Source of the DNA: Acinetobacter bouvetii
GTDB lineage: Bacteria; Pseudomonadota; Gammaproteobacteria; Pseudomonadales; Moraxellaceae
DNA: 64,000 nucleotides
Assembly (NCBI RefSeq): GCF_902753875.1
Contig: NZ_CADDTS010000036.1
Span: forward strand, 1-64,000
Reading direction: 5' to 3'
Both the position numbers and the translations under genes were made by a program. The stretch's first letter is position 1. Each line of letters starts with the position of its first letter. Below the pieces are notes generated by a model, which made no database searches, was not told where the DNA came from, and saw nothing but the letters and a program-made list of their open reading frames with translations. Shown here in pieces: positions 9,508 to 20,417 of the stretch.

Positions 9508-10635
9508 TTAACCACGCTTGAGCAGTACTTGACCGCCATGAGTTACTAGAAGTGCTTTTTGAATTTCGTCTTCTTGGTTGATCGCAAAGTTTTTCTCTTT
9601 ATCAAACAACGTTTCTACGAAATTGAACACGTTACGTGCATACAGTGCCGAAGCTTCAGTCGATACTGTAGAAGGAATATTTGGAATACCTAAAATAGTC
9701 ACGCCGTTGTCAGTAACAACGTTTTCACCATTCTTGGAACCTTCAACATTACCGCCTGTTTCAACCGCCATATCCAGGATGATTGAACCCGGTTTCATTT
9801 TGGCAACAGTTTCAGCTTTGATTAAACGTGGTGCATCACGACCCGGTAAAAGTGCAGTTGTGATCACGATGTCCGCATTGGATACCGCTTTATCAACAAT
9901 AGCTGCCTGATCTTTGATGTATTGCTCACCCGGCATCCAGCCATAACCATTTTTAGCTGCATCGGCCGCTTTTTGCTTTTCTTCATCCGACATAGGCACA
10001 TCTAGCCATTTGCCACCTAAAGACTCAACCTGATCACGAGCGGTTGGACGCAAATCAGTAGCTTCAACCACGGCACCCAAACGTTTTGCCGTTGCAATTG
10101 CTTGTAATCCAGCAACACCCACACCCATAATGACTACACGGGCTGGTTTTACAGTTCCTGCAGCAGTCATCAGCATTGGGAACATGCGTTGATATTCTGC
10201 AGCAGCCAAAAGCACAGATTTATAACCTGCCAGGTTGGCTTGAGAAGACAACACGTCCATGTTTTGTGCACGAGATAGCGTACGAGGTAAAAGCTCTAAC
10301 GCAAATGCAGACACTTGTTGGGATGCGAATTGATCAAGTTCGGTATTGCGGTACGGATCAAACATTGCGACAACCGCAGTATTTGGAGCAAGTTTTTGAA
10401 TTTCATCGCCTTGAGGCGCACGAACTTTCAAAATAATCTGGCTGCCGGTATAGGCATCATCCGTAATTTTGGCACCGACTTGTTCATAAGCACTGTCAAT
10501 ATAAGCGGCTTTTACACCTGCTCTACGTTCAATGACTACAGTATGACCAGCACTGATCAACTTCTTTACTGTTTCTGGCGTTGCAGCCACACGATTTTCA
10601 CCGACAACAGTTTCGGTTGGGATTCCGATCTGCAT
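9508..10635 (-). CDS. pntAa: NAD(P) transhydrogenase alpha subunit, NAD-binding part
   Basis: This soluble subunit (375 residues) binds NAD(H). It belongs to the alanine dehydrogenase/PntA fold and has GVGVAG at residues 171-176 for NAD, the N-terminal RVAATPETV region and the catalytic-loop area around RDAPRLI. It is the first gene of the transhydrogenase operon, so the operon promoter should lie in the AT-rich gap upstream of 10635. Confidence 0.97.
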   Translation of the reverse strand: MQIGIPTETVVGENRVAATPETVKKLISAGHTVVIERRAGVKAAYIDSAYEQVGAKITDDAYTGSQIILKVRAPQGDEIQKLAPNTAVVAMFDPYRNTELDQFASQQVSAFALELLPRTLSRAQNMDVLSSQANLAGYKSVLLAAAEYQRMFPMLMTAAGTVKPARVVIMGVGVAGLQAIATAKRLGAVVEATDLRPTARDQVESLGGKWLDVPMSDEEKQKAADAAKNGYGWMPGEQYIKDQAAIVDKAVSNADIVITTALLPGRDAPRLIKAETVAKMKPGSIILDMAVETGGNVEGSKNGENVVTDNGVTILGIPNIPSTVSTEASALYARNVFNFVETLFDKEKNFAINQEDEIQKALLVTHGGQVLLKRG

Positions 10636-11610
10636 GAGCGTTCCTCAAGCTAATTTTTCTTAAGTAAACATTGCGGTTAGCAATGTTTCCCCCAGGATGC
10701 GTTTTTGTTGAATTTTTGGATTCTAATTGAACTTTTTTAAATTACCACCCAATATTTATTTAATAAATACCCATATTTTGAACTGGCAATTCATAAAAAT
10801 AATCATACGATATATCATTTATAGGTTTAACAGTGATTTCAAATGTCCCTTATGGCATTAATCATCATCTTGATGATCCCTCAGTAAATGCCTGTTCAAT
10901 GTTTGGGCTAAAAGCCTACTGCCTTTGCTTATATCATGATTGATCTTTCTGACAATTCTGTCTCCTGAGCCAAGCACCCTCAAATCCGTGAAATAGCCTG
11001 ATTTATCTATAAAATTATTAAATTTAAAAGGCTTTTTTTAATTTATTGACTCAATTGACATCTACAAGCTGCATTTTTCAAGCTTAAAAAATCAGACGCT
11101 CAAAAGCTTCATCATGGCTTTGAGGGAATTTATCAGGCTTGCAAAACTGATATTTTTTTCATTTTGATACTTTTTTTGCTCATTTATGTTTATTCATCAT
11201 AAGTCTAATCAGATCTAAAAATCGCGGAAAAAAAATTTTATCGTCATTTCGCTTGATGATGCTTTCAGCTCAATCCAAGTCATCTGACTATTTATTGCAC
11301 CAACTTAGTGCAAATATTCAACATTTAGCTGAATCTCCGCTTTTTTCTTGCTGTTTATTCTTATCCTTTGTACCAAAAATCAATCCGCGTTATGCCATCT
11401 GAATGAAATTCACCCAATATCTAGAGTCTTATTTTTTAATCTCTACATCATCTGTTTCGCAACAAGAAGAATTTGCCTCAATTTGGGGAAGAATCATTCC
11501 AAAATGGAATTATATGCATCAGCTTTTAGCATTTAACCTCCTTCAATTAAAACTTTATAATTCACATTTCAACAGAATTTTTAAATAACAATATTTATCA
11601 AGTAGGTCAC
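10636..11610. other. AT-rich intergenic gap, no gene seen
   Basis: This 975-base stretch lies between two divergently read transcription units (pnt on minus, the EamA exporter on plus). The short open frames in it have poor ribosome sites and unnatural composition, and I do not accept them. It should hold the promoters of both units. A small dyad (ATCATC near 10863 with GATGAT following) is visible but too short to name. I see no tRNA, riboswitch or terminator here. Confidence 0.5.
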
Positions 11611-12537
11611 ATGAAACTTAGTCTCAGCCAGACCCAATTAGGTTCATTGTTTGCAATTTGTGCGGCTTTCTTGTTTAGCACCAAAGCCATTTTTATCAAG
11701 CAGACGTATGCGCTGTCGCCTCTGGTCGATGGTACCGTGCTGATCACCTTAAGAATGATCAGTGCCCTGCCGTTTTTTTTGCTGCTGTGCTGGTTTAACC
11801 GTCATCACAACAAAGACATTGCCGCGAAAGACTGGTGTGTGCTGATTCTTGCCGGACTAATCGGCTACTATTTTTCAAGCTGGCTGGATTTTGAGGGGCT
11901 GATGTATATCAGTGCCTCTTTGGAACGGATTATTCTGTTTCTTTATCCCACCCTGACCGTATTGGCATCCAGTGTCATTTACAGGCAGAAATTAAGCCTG
12001 CAAAGCATGCTGGCAATTGCCTTGAGTTATGGTGGCACCGTGATTGTGATGTTGCAGGAACAAAGCAATGTTCCGCATGAAAGTAATTTCTGGCTGGGGG
12101 CCAGTCTGGTGTTTGCCAGTGCCATCAGTTTTGCCACTTATTTACTGCTCACTCCACGCCTGATTGAAAAATTTGGCTCCTGGAATTTTACTGGTTTGAC
12201 CCTGTCGGTTGCCTGTATCGGGACGTTAACCCATTATGTTATTGCTACCCCACAACCGCTGCATTTGCTGCTACAACTCCCCTCTAGTGTGATCTGGTAT
12301 GGGATTGCTTTAGGCTTTCTGGTCACGGTTTTACCGACTATCCTGATGGCACAAAGCATTGCCCGCCTTGGCGCTGCACAGTCGGCCATGATTGCCTCAA
12401 TTGGCCCAATCCTGACCATTATCTTGGCGACCATTTTTCTGGGTGAACATTTGAATGCTATTCAATGGATTGGATGTATCCTCAATATTATCGGGGTGAT
12501 GATGATTAGCCTGTCCAAGAAGAAATTCTCACATTAA
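11611..12537 (+). CDS. EamA/DMT family transporter
   Basis: This 308-residue inner-membrane protein has about ten hydrophobic segments in two repeated EamA halves (roughly residues 10-150 and 160-300). The family exports amino acids and other metabolites. The C-terminal half shows the usual GEHLNAIQWIGC-type segment before the last helix. The substrate cannot be predicted. It stands alone, followed by another exporter at 12716. Confidence 0.9.
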   Translation: MKLSLSQTQLGSLFAICAAFLFSTKAIFIKQTYALSPLVDGTVLITLRMISALPFFLLLCWFNRHHNKDIAAKDWCVLILAGLIGYYFSSWLDFEGLMYISASLERIILFLYPTLTVLASSVIYRQKLSLQSMLAIALSYGGTVIVMLQEQSNVPHESNFWLGASLVFASAISFATYLLLTPRLIEKFGSWNFTGLTLSVACIGTLTHYVIATPQPLHLLLQLPSSVIWYGIALGFLVTVLPTILMAQSIARLGAAQSAMIASIGPILTIILATIFLGEHLNAIQWIGCILNIIGVMMISLSKKKFSH

Positions 12538-12715
12538 TTTTATATGGCTTTGCTGCCCTCAACCGGGCAAGCAGTTGAATCAAGGTCATAAAAATCAACA
12601 CTTCGATTGCTTTTTACCGATCTTCACTCCTTCAGATCGATGCGCTTGCTATACTTCGCCTCGCATATAGAAACGACTACAAGCTCTGCTTGCCTGAAAT
12701 ATCACAAGGACTGTT

Positions 12716-13909
12716 ATGAATACTTCTCTCGACATCAGCCAAGATAAATCACTGCTCTGGCTGATGGCCATGGCCTGTGGCCTATGTGCGGGAGCCAACT
12801 ATTATTGCCAGCCCTTAATCCATTCTATCCAGCAATATTTTCATGTGGCTGAATCGCAAGTGGCTTTAACGGTGACCTTTGCCCAAATATCTTACGCATT
12901 GGGTCTGTTATTTATTGTCCCGGTAGGCGACATTGTCAATAAAACCAAATTCATTCCTTTACTGATGGTGATGGCTGCGATCGGCTTATTTCTATGTGCT
13001 TTTGCCGTTAACTTGCCTATGCTTTGGTTGGGAACCATCATTACCGGACTATTCTCAGTCGCAGCACAGGTGCTGATTCCCCTTGCGACTATGGCTGTCA
13101 AACCGGAAAAAACCGGCGAAGTCGTGGGATTCCTGATGAGTGGACTTCTGGTAGGACTGCTGCTATCCACCAGTCTTGCAGGTTTAATGTCCAACCTATT
13201 CAACTGGAAGCTGATTTATATACTCAGTGCCATATTAATGCTGATTTTGGCTTTCCTACTCAAAGCCAAACTGCCCAATATTGCCATCCAAAAAATGAGC
13301 TATACACAAATTTTTAAATCCATGGCGGTTTTGCTGAAACAGGAACCGCGTTTAGGCTTTCGTTCTTTGATTGGTGGTTTTGTATTTGCTGCTATGAGTA
13401 CCCTATTTTCGACCATTGCCGTTTTACTCACATCCTCCCCGTTTCATCTTTCCGATGTGCTGGTCGGTGTTGTGACGCTCATCGGTGTATTTGGCGCTTT
13501 GTCCACGGCTAAAATTGGTAAAATTGCCGATCAGGGTCATACCCAAGCACTGACCTGGATTGGCCTGTTGACGCTTATGCTCAGCTGGATCTTGCTGTAT
13601 TTCGGTGGCCAGTCTCTAGTGAGTTACATCATGGGTTATGGCGTGATCAGCCTAGGCCTCACCATTGTGCATACCAGCAATCAAAATATTATTTTCCGTT
13701 TACACCCCGATGCCAAATCCCGGATTAATTCTATTTATATGACCTCTTACTTTATTGGTGGGGCGTGTGGTTCTGCATTGGGCGTTTATTCATGGCATCA
13801 TGGCGGCTGGAGCATGACCTGTATGGTTGGATTTGCTCTGGTCCTTTGTGCTGCTTTTTTTGCATTTTTAGATATGCGCTATCATGCTGCTCCTTCTGCT
13901 CAGTCTTAA
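12716..13909 (+). CDS. MFS efflux transporter
   Basis: This 397-residue major facilitator has 12 predicted helices. The first helix carries the NYYCQPL motif typical of the YgaY-like group. AAGGA lies at good distance upstream of the ATG. It probably exports a small molecule; the substrate is unknown. Its 3' end converges on the HEPN-like gene. Confidence 0.9.
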   Translation: MNTSLDISQDKSLLWLMAMACGLCAGANYYCQPLIHSIQQYFHVAESQVALTVTFAQISYALGLLFIVPVGDIVNKTKFIPLLMVMAAIGLFLCAFAVNLPMLWLGTIITGLFSVAAQVLIPLATMAVKPEKTGEVVGFLMSGLLVGLLLSTSLAGLMSNLFNWKLIYILSAILMLILAFLLKAKLPNIAIQKMSYTQIFKSMAVLLKQEPRLGFRSLIGGFVFAAMSTLFSTIAVLLTSSPFHLSDVLVGVVTLIGVFGALSTAKIGKIADQGHTQALTWIGLLTLMLSWILLYFGGQSLVSYIMGYGVISLGLTIVHTSNQNIIFRLHPDAKSRINSIYMTSYFIGGACGSALGVYSWHHGGWSMTCMVGFALVLCAAFFAFLDMRYHAAPSAQS

Positions 13910-13963
13910 GAAACTGGCAAATAAAGGTTTTTTTCTCCTACTCGCCTGATTGCAAAATAGGAC

Positions 13964-14608
13964 TTAACAGACTTGTACTACGGGATAAAAAGGTTTGCCC
14001 AAATCCAGACTTTGTGCATTTTCTAACAGTACAAACATAAAGGTAGGTAACAGTGCTGCCAGAATATTACAGGCATCTTGCAACTGTCGACGATTGACCG
14101 AACTATTATAAGTTGCACCGCCATGAATCATCTGATTCCTCAAGGTATAAAGTCGATTAAAAACCACAAATAAAATGTCTACCGAAGCCTTTTCCTGCAA
14201 GGCTTTGTGGACTTTTTTCTTTTCCTGTTCAAAATCTTCTTTCCAGCTGTGCTGGCTGATTTTTTGATTTTGATAGTCCCAAAAGCCCTGATAGACATAG
14301 GGGTTTTCTAACAGCAAGCGAATGGGCTGGCTGAATTTATCCCAAAGAATATGATAAATTTTATTGTCCTGATCTTTCTGACAGATTAAATATAAAAATT
14401 GCCGTAATGCTTGCTTGTCTTGGTTGAGCACCACATCCTGTGCATAAATCGCATTAAAAGAAATCCACAGGCTCATAAATTTAAGATCGAGATCATCATC
14501 CAGATCCCCTGACTTTTTTAACCAGCTCAACCCCCGATGTAATCTCAAATTAAAGTAATCCGAATGTTCCGATTTTTTACTTTTAAAAATTTCTTCCAAA
14601 ATGAACAT
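13964..14608 (-). CDS. HEPN-like domain protein
   Basis: This 214-residue helical protein has a LYTLRNQMIHGGA segment near residue 165, which gives the R-x4-H pattern (RNQMIH) of HEPN domains. An LWISFNAIYA segment near residue 48 matches the start of Apea-like HEPN proteins. HEPN proteins are often RNases in toxin, antiviral or stress systems, but many lack a known target. It lies next to the ancestral dusA promoter, outside the island boundary, and has no obvious antitoxin partner. The function is unproven. Confidence 0.7.
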   Translation of the reverse strand: MFILEEIFKSKKSEHSDYFNLRLHRGLSWLKKSGDLDDDLDLKFMSLWISFNAIYAQDVVLNQDKQALRQFLYLICQKDQDNKIYHILWDKFSQPIRLLLENPYVYQGFWDYQNQKISQHSWKEDFEQEKKKVHKALQEKASVDILFVVFNRLYTLRNQMIHGGATYNSSVNRRQLQDACNILAALLPTFMFVLLENAQSLDLGKPFYPVVQVC

Positions 14609-14826
14609 TTATAGTTTCTCAATCCATTATTCTTTTCTTTATAACAACATACTGAATTCGAGAAATTTCCACAATATGACCATCATATCCAATCTTTATT
14701 TTTTCATGAAGAATCAATGCATTTGGCCCGGCTGCATTTTTTGTTGCTGATCATTTGTTGTGGCTTTGATCAGAAAGCACGTATAATTTGCGCTTCGGTT
14801 TTTTGATCATTTTTCAGGTTTTCTCC

Positions 14827-14895
14827 ATGACTGCTCTCCAATCTTTACAACCTCGCATTTCAGTTGCGCCGATGATGGATTGGACGCACCAATAA
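14827..14895 (+). pseudogene. dusA: Stranded 5' end of dusA
   Basis: An ATG begins 22 codons whose second half (PRISVAPMMDWT) equals the conserved start of DusA, and then a TAA follows after the island junction. This is the original host dusA start, cut from the rest of the gene by the island. It still follows a plausible promoter, so a short peptide could be made. The functional dusA is at 56158. Confidence 0.92.
14863..14886. other. Left attachment site (attL)
   Basis: 24 bases match 56206-56229 with one mismatch; the perfectly shared core is CCGATGATGGATTGGACG (14869-14886). It lies in the dusA codons for APMMDWT. Confidence 0.88.
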
Positions 14896-14953
14896 ACATT
14901 ACCCTTTAACAACAATTACTTATAATATTTTTAAATTTTAATGGCGTAAATTT

Positions 14954-14963
14954 GGTGTAAAAT
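14954..14963 (+). other. Candidate integrase/excisionase arm site (left)
   Basis: GGTGTAAAAT is identical to the copy at 56056-56065, and a weaker GGCGTAAAT lies just before it at 14943. Its position about 70 bases inside the left end fits an arm-type binding site. This is inference from repetition at both ends. Confidence 0.45.
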
Positions 14964-15204
14964 ATCCGGTCATTATTATTTATTCTGATAATTTAATAGG
15001 CAATCAAAGCTAAAAAAGTTAATAAAATATGCTTGAGATTAAAACCCAGCATCATCAAAGTCTATGAATACTTAAAAAGCAATGCTTATCTCAATTACGT
15101 GCCAAGGTGATAGTCATAATTTATGGTATAGCATTTACTTGATGCAGCGTAATTTGAACAGAAAATAAGGCTTCCCACAAACTAGCAGAAAGCCCTCAAC
15201 TCAA

Positions 15205-15822
15205 TTATTTTGCAGGTTGTCCCCATTGGTTTGTTTCTTGCTTTGTTTCTGAAACCATCCAAATAAATAGAGGAATAATACCAATAATTGTCAATGAAAT
15301 AAGCATCCACCATCCAGAACGATTCACATCATGCAGTCGGCGTGCAAGAACAGATAAGTTTGGTAGTAAAAAGACTAAATACATCAACCCCATAATACCA
15401 TTAAACCCATCTTCACTTAAGTCAAGTATGGCAGCAATTACCCCTAGTCCAAATCCGACAATAATCTGGAATAGATAGAAGTACCAATACTCTTTACGTC
15501 TTGCACGCCCCGAGAAATCGACATACTTCCGCATACATTTCATTGACCAGTCGAGAAGGTTATAATTTTCTTCATCTTTTAATTCTACAGCTGTGCCTGT
15601 TGATGCAGAAAGTTGTTTTTTTGCTGGAGCTTGAGCTGGATACTCAAGATAAATACCAACAGCCTGACCAGATTCACTGACATCAAAGTCGACTTGCTGT
15701 CCGCGGCTTGGGGAAACATTTTCTTTCCACTCAGCACCTGCAAACTTATATCGATTATTATCTTGACCAGTAATAATCCCTTCATTTGTTTGAATACTAA
15801 AATCTAATAATGTACCCTTCAT
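15205..15822 (-). CDS. DUF805 membrane protein with N-terminal OB-like domain
   Basis: This 205-residue protein has an N-terminal beta-rich part (residues 1-62) resembling the cold-shock/OB-like domain found before DUF805 or TM2 segments in Acinetobacter proteins. From about residue 95 it has a DUF805 domain: the SGRARRKEYW start, three to four membrane segments and the RRLHDVNRSGWW motif near residue 165. The function of DUF805 is unknown. It is the leftmost gene of the island. Confidence 0.85.
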   Translation of the reverse strand: MKGTLLDFSIQTNEGIITGQDNNRYKFAGAEWKENVSPSRGQQVDFDVSESGQAVGIYLEYPAQAPAKKQLSASTGTAVELKDEENYNLLDWSMKCMRKYVDFSGRARRKEYWYFYLFQIIVGFGLGVIAAILDLSEDGFNGIMGLMYLVFLLPNLSVLARRLHDVNRSGWWMLISLTIIGIIPLFIWMVSETKQETNQWGQPAK

Positions 15823-16044
15823 TATGGTGTTGCCCCTTAATTTAATTTAATATTTTAATTTTCATTAAAATTTCGATTTTACAAAAAAGTGTTATATTTC
15901 ATTTAATCAAATTACTATTTTAGTATTATTTCCTCATTAAAGACAATGAATTATAAGAATAAAAAATAATTTATTCTTATTTCATTTTAAAAACATATAT
16001 GGATTTTTTGATCATTTACAAGTCTAATATTGATTGAATATGAC

Positions 16045-19000
16045 TTATCCACTCGTCCAAGAATTTGACAAAGTCTCCGCCTGCTTCATCACAAGCTCAA
16101 TTGCCTCTGCTGCTTTATCAGGTGGATATTTCCAACGCTGCAAGGTTCGACGAACTAAAATTTTAAGCTGAGCACGGACACTGTCCCGAACTTGCCAATC
16201 AACTGTCGTTGACTTCCTGAGCTTCTCGGTAATCTCTCGGGCGATCTGTTTCAGCGTATCGTCTCCAAGCTCTCTGACAGCGCTTTCATTATTCGCTAAG
16301 GCATCGTAGAAAGCGATTTCATCTGGATTCAAACCAAGTGCAGCTTCACGCGCCATATCCGCCTGAAACTCTTTCGCCATTTGAATAAGTTCCTCAATGA
16401 CCTGAGAAGTTTCAATCGCTCGGTTATTATATTTCCTCAAGGTTTCCTGCAAACGGTCAGAGAAGCGTTTTTCCTGCACCACATTGTTTCGTGTCTTTGC
16501 CTTAATGCCATCATTCAGCAACTTTTCCAGCAGTTCAACTGCCAAGTTACGGTATGGCATCTGCCGTACATCTTCGAGAAATTCATCTGATAGCAAACCA
16601 ATGTTCGGTTTATCCAAACCACACATTGCAAAGACATCTGTTACCCCATCAGCAATGACAGCATTATCCAGAATCTGTTTTAACGTACTGTCCTTTTCAG
16701 CTTGCGACAGTTTACGATCCACAGAGGTATGCTTGCTAATGACTGCTTTAATGGCTGAGTAAAAGGCAATTTCTTTGTGCAGGTTCTTCGCTTCATCCAA
16801 GGTGCTGCATAAAGAGAAGGCTTTATTGATTGCCAGGACTAAATCAAGAAAACGCTTTTTACCATCCTTCAAGCTCAGCACATAGTTAGCTGCGGGGATA
16901 ATGAGTCGGTGTGCCTGAGTTTCATAAGCACTTAAATCCATGCCTGCCTGTTCATTGGTTTTGGCGAACATTCCCCTTATCGCATCCATCTTTTCAGCCA
17001 GCACTGCATAGGCTTCTTCTGCACGTAAGGTCGGCTCACCTTTCCCTTTGGCATCGGTATAGGTTTTTAAGGCCTGCTTCAATTCATTGGCAATGCCGAT
17101 ATAGTCAACAACTAGTCCACCCTGTTTATCTTTAAAGACCCGGTTCACTCGGGCAATGGCCTGCATGAGGTTATGCCCTTTCATTGGCTTATCGATATAC
17201 ATGGTGTGCGTACAAGGCGCATCAAACCCTGTAAGCCACATATCGCGCACGATCACTAACTGCAAAGGATCTTTGACATCCTTAAAGCGTTTCTCAAGAC
17301 GCTTTTTAACTTGTTTGTTGTGAATATGTGGTTGCAGCAAAGGTTTATCCGATGCTGATCCCGTCATAACCACTTTAATTTTTCCTTTTTCAGGGTCAGG
17401 ATCGTGCCATTTTGGGCGCAAGGCGACAATCTCATTATAGAGATGAACACAAATCTCACGACTCATGCTGACAATCATGCCTTTACCCGCCGTGGCTTCA
17501 GTCCGGGCTTCAAAGTGCGTGACTAAATCCGCAGCAATCTGTTTCAGCCGTGGTGTGGCACCCACCAGTTTTTCTAGTCGGCTCCACTCACTCTTGGTCT
17601 TTTCTCGGTTACCAACATCTTCTTCATCTTCTACAACCTCATCAACTTGATCAGATAACTCTTCAATTTCAGCCTGATTGATATCCAGCTTTGCCAAACG
17701 TGATTCGTAGTAGATCGGAACGGTTGCACCATCATCGACGGCATCCTGAATATCATAGATGGAGACATAGTCACCAAAGACGGCTCGGGTGTCTTTGTCC
17801 TCACTTGAAATCGGTGTTCCAGTAAAGCCAATAAATGCAGCATTTTTCAAGGCATCGCGCATGTGCTTGGCATAGCCGAACTTGTACGTGCCATCATTAC
17901 CTAGTTTTGCTTTCAGACCATATTGGCTACGATGTGCTTCATCTGACATCACGACAATATTGTGGCGACCATTTAATAATGGATGCTCACTCTCACCTTC
18001 TAATAGTGCAAACTTTTGTACCGTGGTAAAAATAATTCCGCCAGACTCCCGCTCAGCCAATAGCTGTCTCAGCTCATCACGGTTGTTGGCTTGTACTGGG
18101 GTTTGTTTTAATAGTTCTTGAGCATTACTAAAGGTTTCAAACAGTTGCCCATCCAGATCATTTCGGTCTGTCACAATCAACAAGGTTGGGTTATGCATGG
18201 CTGGCTGTTGTAGGAGCTTCCCTGCATAGCAACACATGGAGATACTTTTACCTGAACCTTGAGTATGCCAAACAACACCTGCTTTTTTATCTCCAGTTGG
18301 ATTGGCTGCTGTAATGGTGGCTTGTACTGCTTCCCTGACCGCATGGAACTGATGATAGCCTGCAATTTTCTTAATGGTTTTTTCGCCATCTGTCTCAAAC
18401 AGCACAAAGAAGCGGATGTAATCCAGAAACAATTCCCGATCAAAGAAACCTCGAACAACGGTTTCCAGCTCCCATTCTAAAGCAGGTTTATCATCTTCAT
18501 TCTTGATGGTGCGCCACGGTAAAAAGCGTTCCTGATTCGCCGTAAGTGAACCCACACGGGCTGTTATGCCATCACTGACTACCAATGCTTCGTTAAAAAC
18601 AAACAGATCAGAAATTTCTTCTTTGTAGGTTTGCAGCTGGTCAAAGGCATCCCAAATATCCGCATTTTCATCCGTCGGGCTTTTTAGTTCCAACACAGCA
18701 AAAGGAATACCGTTGATAAAACAGATGATGTCAGGACGTCGAGGTCGCTTAGTGCCCAAAATGGTAAATTGATTAATAGCAACAAAACGATTTTGATGCA
18801 CATGATTGAAGTCTACCAAGAAGGCATGGTCATGTACCCAATCATCCTGCTCCTTATAAGTGACAGGTACACCCTCCAACAACATACGATGGAAAGCACG
18901 GTTATTGGTCACTAAGTCCAGACTTTCAGGTTGACTGAGCTTCAATAAAACTTGTTCAAAACAGCTTACAGGTAAATGCGGATTCAAGCGTTCAAAAGCA

Positions 19001-19149
19001 GCTTGTACATCAGCTTCAAGTAAAATCTGTTTATAGTCTTTGCGTAAAGGGTTACTGCTGTCAGGCGCAATATCAATACCATGAACAACTTCCCAGCCAT
19101 TTTCGGAGAACCAGTCAAGGCATAAGTTTTCGAGTTGTGTTTCGTTCAT
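16045..19149 (-). CDS. hsdR: Type I restriction endonuclease subunit HsdR
   Basis: HsdR (1034 residues) is the DNA-translocating, cutting subunit. The nuclease PD-ExK part is intact (Asp140, then Glu154-x-Lys156 in LELKS). The SF2 motor follows with Walker A HTQGSGKS (295-302), DEAH (403-406) and TGTPI. It is the last gene of the hsd operon and starts two bases after the FRG gene stop. Length and motifs argue that it is functional. Confidence 0.97.
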   Translation of the reverse strand: MNETQLENLCLDWFSENGWEVVHGIDIAPDSSNPLRKDYKQILLEADVQAAFERLNPHLPVSCFEQVLLKLSQPESLDLVTNNRAFHRMLLEGVPVTYKEQDDWVHDHAFLVDFNHVHQNRFVAINQFTILGTKRPRRPDIICFINGIPFAVLELKSPTDENADIWDAFDQLQTYKEEISDLFVFNEALVVSDGITARVGSLTANQERFLPWRTIKNEDDKPALEWELETVVRGFFDRELFLDYIRFFVLFETDGEKTIKKIAGYHQFHAVREAVQATITAANPTGDKKAGVVWHTQGSGKSISMCCYAGKLLQQPAMHNPTLLIVTDRNDLDGQLFETFSNAQELLKQTPVQANNRDELRQLLAERESGGIIFTTVQKFALLEGESEHPLLNGRHNIVVMSDEAHRSQYGLKAKLGNDGTYKFGYAKHMRDALKNAAFIGFTGTPISSEDKDTRAVFGDYVSIYDIQDAVDDGATVPIYYESRLAKLDINQAEIEELSDQVDEVVEDEEDVGNREKTKSEWSRLEKLVGATPRLKQIAADLVTHFEARTEATAGKGMIVSMSREICVHLYNEIVALRPKWHDPDPEKGKIKVVMTGSASDKPLLQPHIHNKQVKKRLEKRFKDVKDPLQLVIVRDMWLTGFDAPCTHTMYIDKPMKGHNLMQAIARVNRVFKDKQGGLVVDYIGIANELKQALKTYTDAKGKGEPTLRAEEAYAVLAEKMDAIRGMFAKTNEQAGMDLSAYETQAHRLIIPAANYVLSLKDGKKRFLDLVLAINKAFSLCSTLDEAKNLHKEIAFYSAIKAVISKHTSVDRKLSQAEKDSTLKQILDNAVIADGVTDVFAMCGLDKPNIGLLSDEFLEDVRQMPYRNLAVELLEKLLNDGIKAKTRNNVVQEKRFSDRLQETLRKYNNRAIETSQVIEELIQMAKEFQADMAREAALGLNPDEIAFYDALANNESAVRELGDDTLKQIAREITEKLRKSTTVDWQVRDSVRAQLKILVRRTLQRWKYPPDKAAEAIELVMKQAETLSNSWTSG

Positions 19150-19151
19150 GG

Positions 19152-20414
19152 TTAAACGCCCCCTTTTACAACAAAATCAAAAATATTATAAACAGCTGAT
19201 TCTCTGTTGTTTTCTGGATATTCTAGTTTTCGCAAAATTATTTTAAGCTTTGCTTTCAGCTCTAACGCAAGATCACCCCTTTCCTCAAAATCAACTTCTT
19301 TATAGTCTGTGAGAGTTTTCGCAATTTCGTAGGCGATCTTATCTAATGAATCTTTCTCTACAACTTCATCTTGAGACAAAGCTCCATGTAATACTTTAAC
19401 AATGGATGTAATATCCTGCGATTCTATAGTTGGACTAGGTACAAAAATCTCAGCATGAATGCTTGGTGGGGCAATAACAATTGGCTCTGGTTTCAAAAGA
19501 ACAGCTTGTTTGTCTTGTCTATGTTGTTCCCATTCTTCAATTAAAATATTTGAATAATCCGCTGCACCAATAAGATCAGGAAATAAACTCGCATGATGAA
19601 CATTCATACGCCGTAAAAATCTTAAACATTCTTTTTGCTGTTCATTTTTAATAAAAACTTTGCAAATATATTCTGCCAAAATGCTTGGTTCTTCTTCCGC
19701 GTCTTGTGAAGCATTTCTAAATTTTGCATCAGGATATTCTTCACTTCCAAGAACTTCGATCAGTTTATTTTCAATCGTGGCATTATAAGGTGAAAAAGTA
19801 AAAAGCCCAGCTTGATTAACCAAACGACCATGATCATCTTTTCTAGGTTCTAATACTCGAATCTCACTGAAGTAATTCTCATCTGATATAGCTGTTTTAT
19901 TGAGAATATAAATGGCTCTATAAGGGTTATCTTTTTCTTCAGTTTCGTTCGCTTTTGAAAATGCAAAAAATAAAGCGACATAAGGTGAATACGTCCAATC
20001 TAACAATGGGGTTTTTAATCCATAGTGCTGTCCAATTGCCCACAGCTCATCATCCTCTCGCTTATCATCGCTATTAAACAAAGAGTGATCAGAAATTCTG
20101 CCCCGAATAGCCTTACGGAAGAATTTTAACTGCTCCTCAGCCAACTCCTCGACGATTATATTTTCTTTATTAAAACGAGCTAAAGTTGGTGTTAATCCCC
20201 AGTCATAACGCCTATGTCCACGAAAAACCAAATCCACCCTTTTACGATTACAAAATTCTGATTCCAAAAATGAAGTAAATTGATTCCAATGCTCTAATTT
20301 TGTAACAGGAATACGGCCATTAATCTGATCATTCATTAAAATAAAACTGTCTTTTAGGCTGTCCTTATTCCAAACAGGAATTCGATCCCAATCATATTGC
20401 TGATATTGATCCAT
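19152..20414 (-). CDS. FRG domain protein inside the hsd operon
   Basis: This 420-residue protein carries an FRG domain: [10 protein letters not shown] at about residues 63-72, giving the namesake Phe-Arg-Gly at 64-66, and [16 protein letters not shown] at 137-152, the usual second conserved block. The C-terminal third is helical. FRG proteins have no settled biochemical role, although several occur with defence genes. The gene sits between hsdS and hsdR with gaps of two to three bases, so it is co-expressed with the restriction system and may modulate it or act as a separate effector. Confidence 0.88.
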   Translation of the reverse strand: MDQYQQYDWDRIPVWNKDSLKDSFILMNDQINGRIPVTKLEHWNQFTSFLESEFCNRKRVDLVFRGHRRYDWGLTPTLARFNKENIIVEELAEEQLKFFRKAIRGRISDHSLFNSDDKREDDELWAIGQHYGLKTPLLDWTYSPYVALFFAFSKANETEEKDNPYRAIYILNKTAISDENYFSEIRVLEPRKDDHGRLVNQAGLFTFSPYNATIENKLIEVLGSEEYPDAKFRNASQDAEEEPSILAEYICKVFIKNEQQKECLRFLRRMNVHHASLFPDLIGAADYSNILIEEWEQHRQDKQAVLLKPEPIVIAPPSIHAEIFVPSPTIESQDITSIVKVLHGALSQDEVVEKDSLDKIAYEIAKTLTDYKEVDFEERGDLALELKAKLKIILRKLEYPENNRESAVYNIFDFVVKGGV

Positions 20415-20417
20415 GGC

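Larger units (their letters stand above)
14609..15204. other. Ancestral dusA promoter and left island end
   Basis: The stretch holds the original dusA promoter (TATAAT at 14782-14787 with TTGTGG at 14758-14763, 18-base spacing), the stranded dusA start (14827), the left attachment site, and then about 300 AT-rich bases of island DNA. The latter includes one GGTGTAAAAT site (14954-14963). No further gene is seen. Confidence 0.6.

Noticed and set aside
11348..11588. Two frames of about 61 codons
   Set aside because: They overlap each other in AT-rich DNA with no ribosome site or recognisable protein pattern.
14827..14895. Second functional dusA
   Set aside because: Only 22 codons remain before a stop; the rest of the gene is at 56158.
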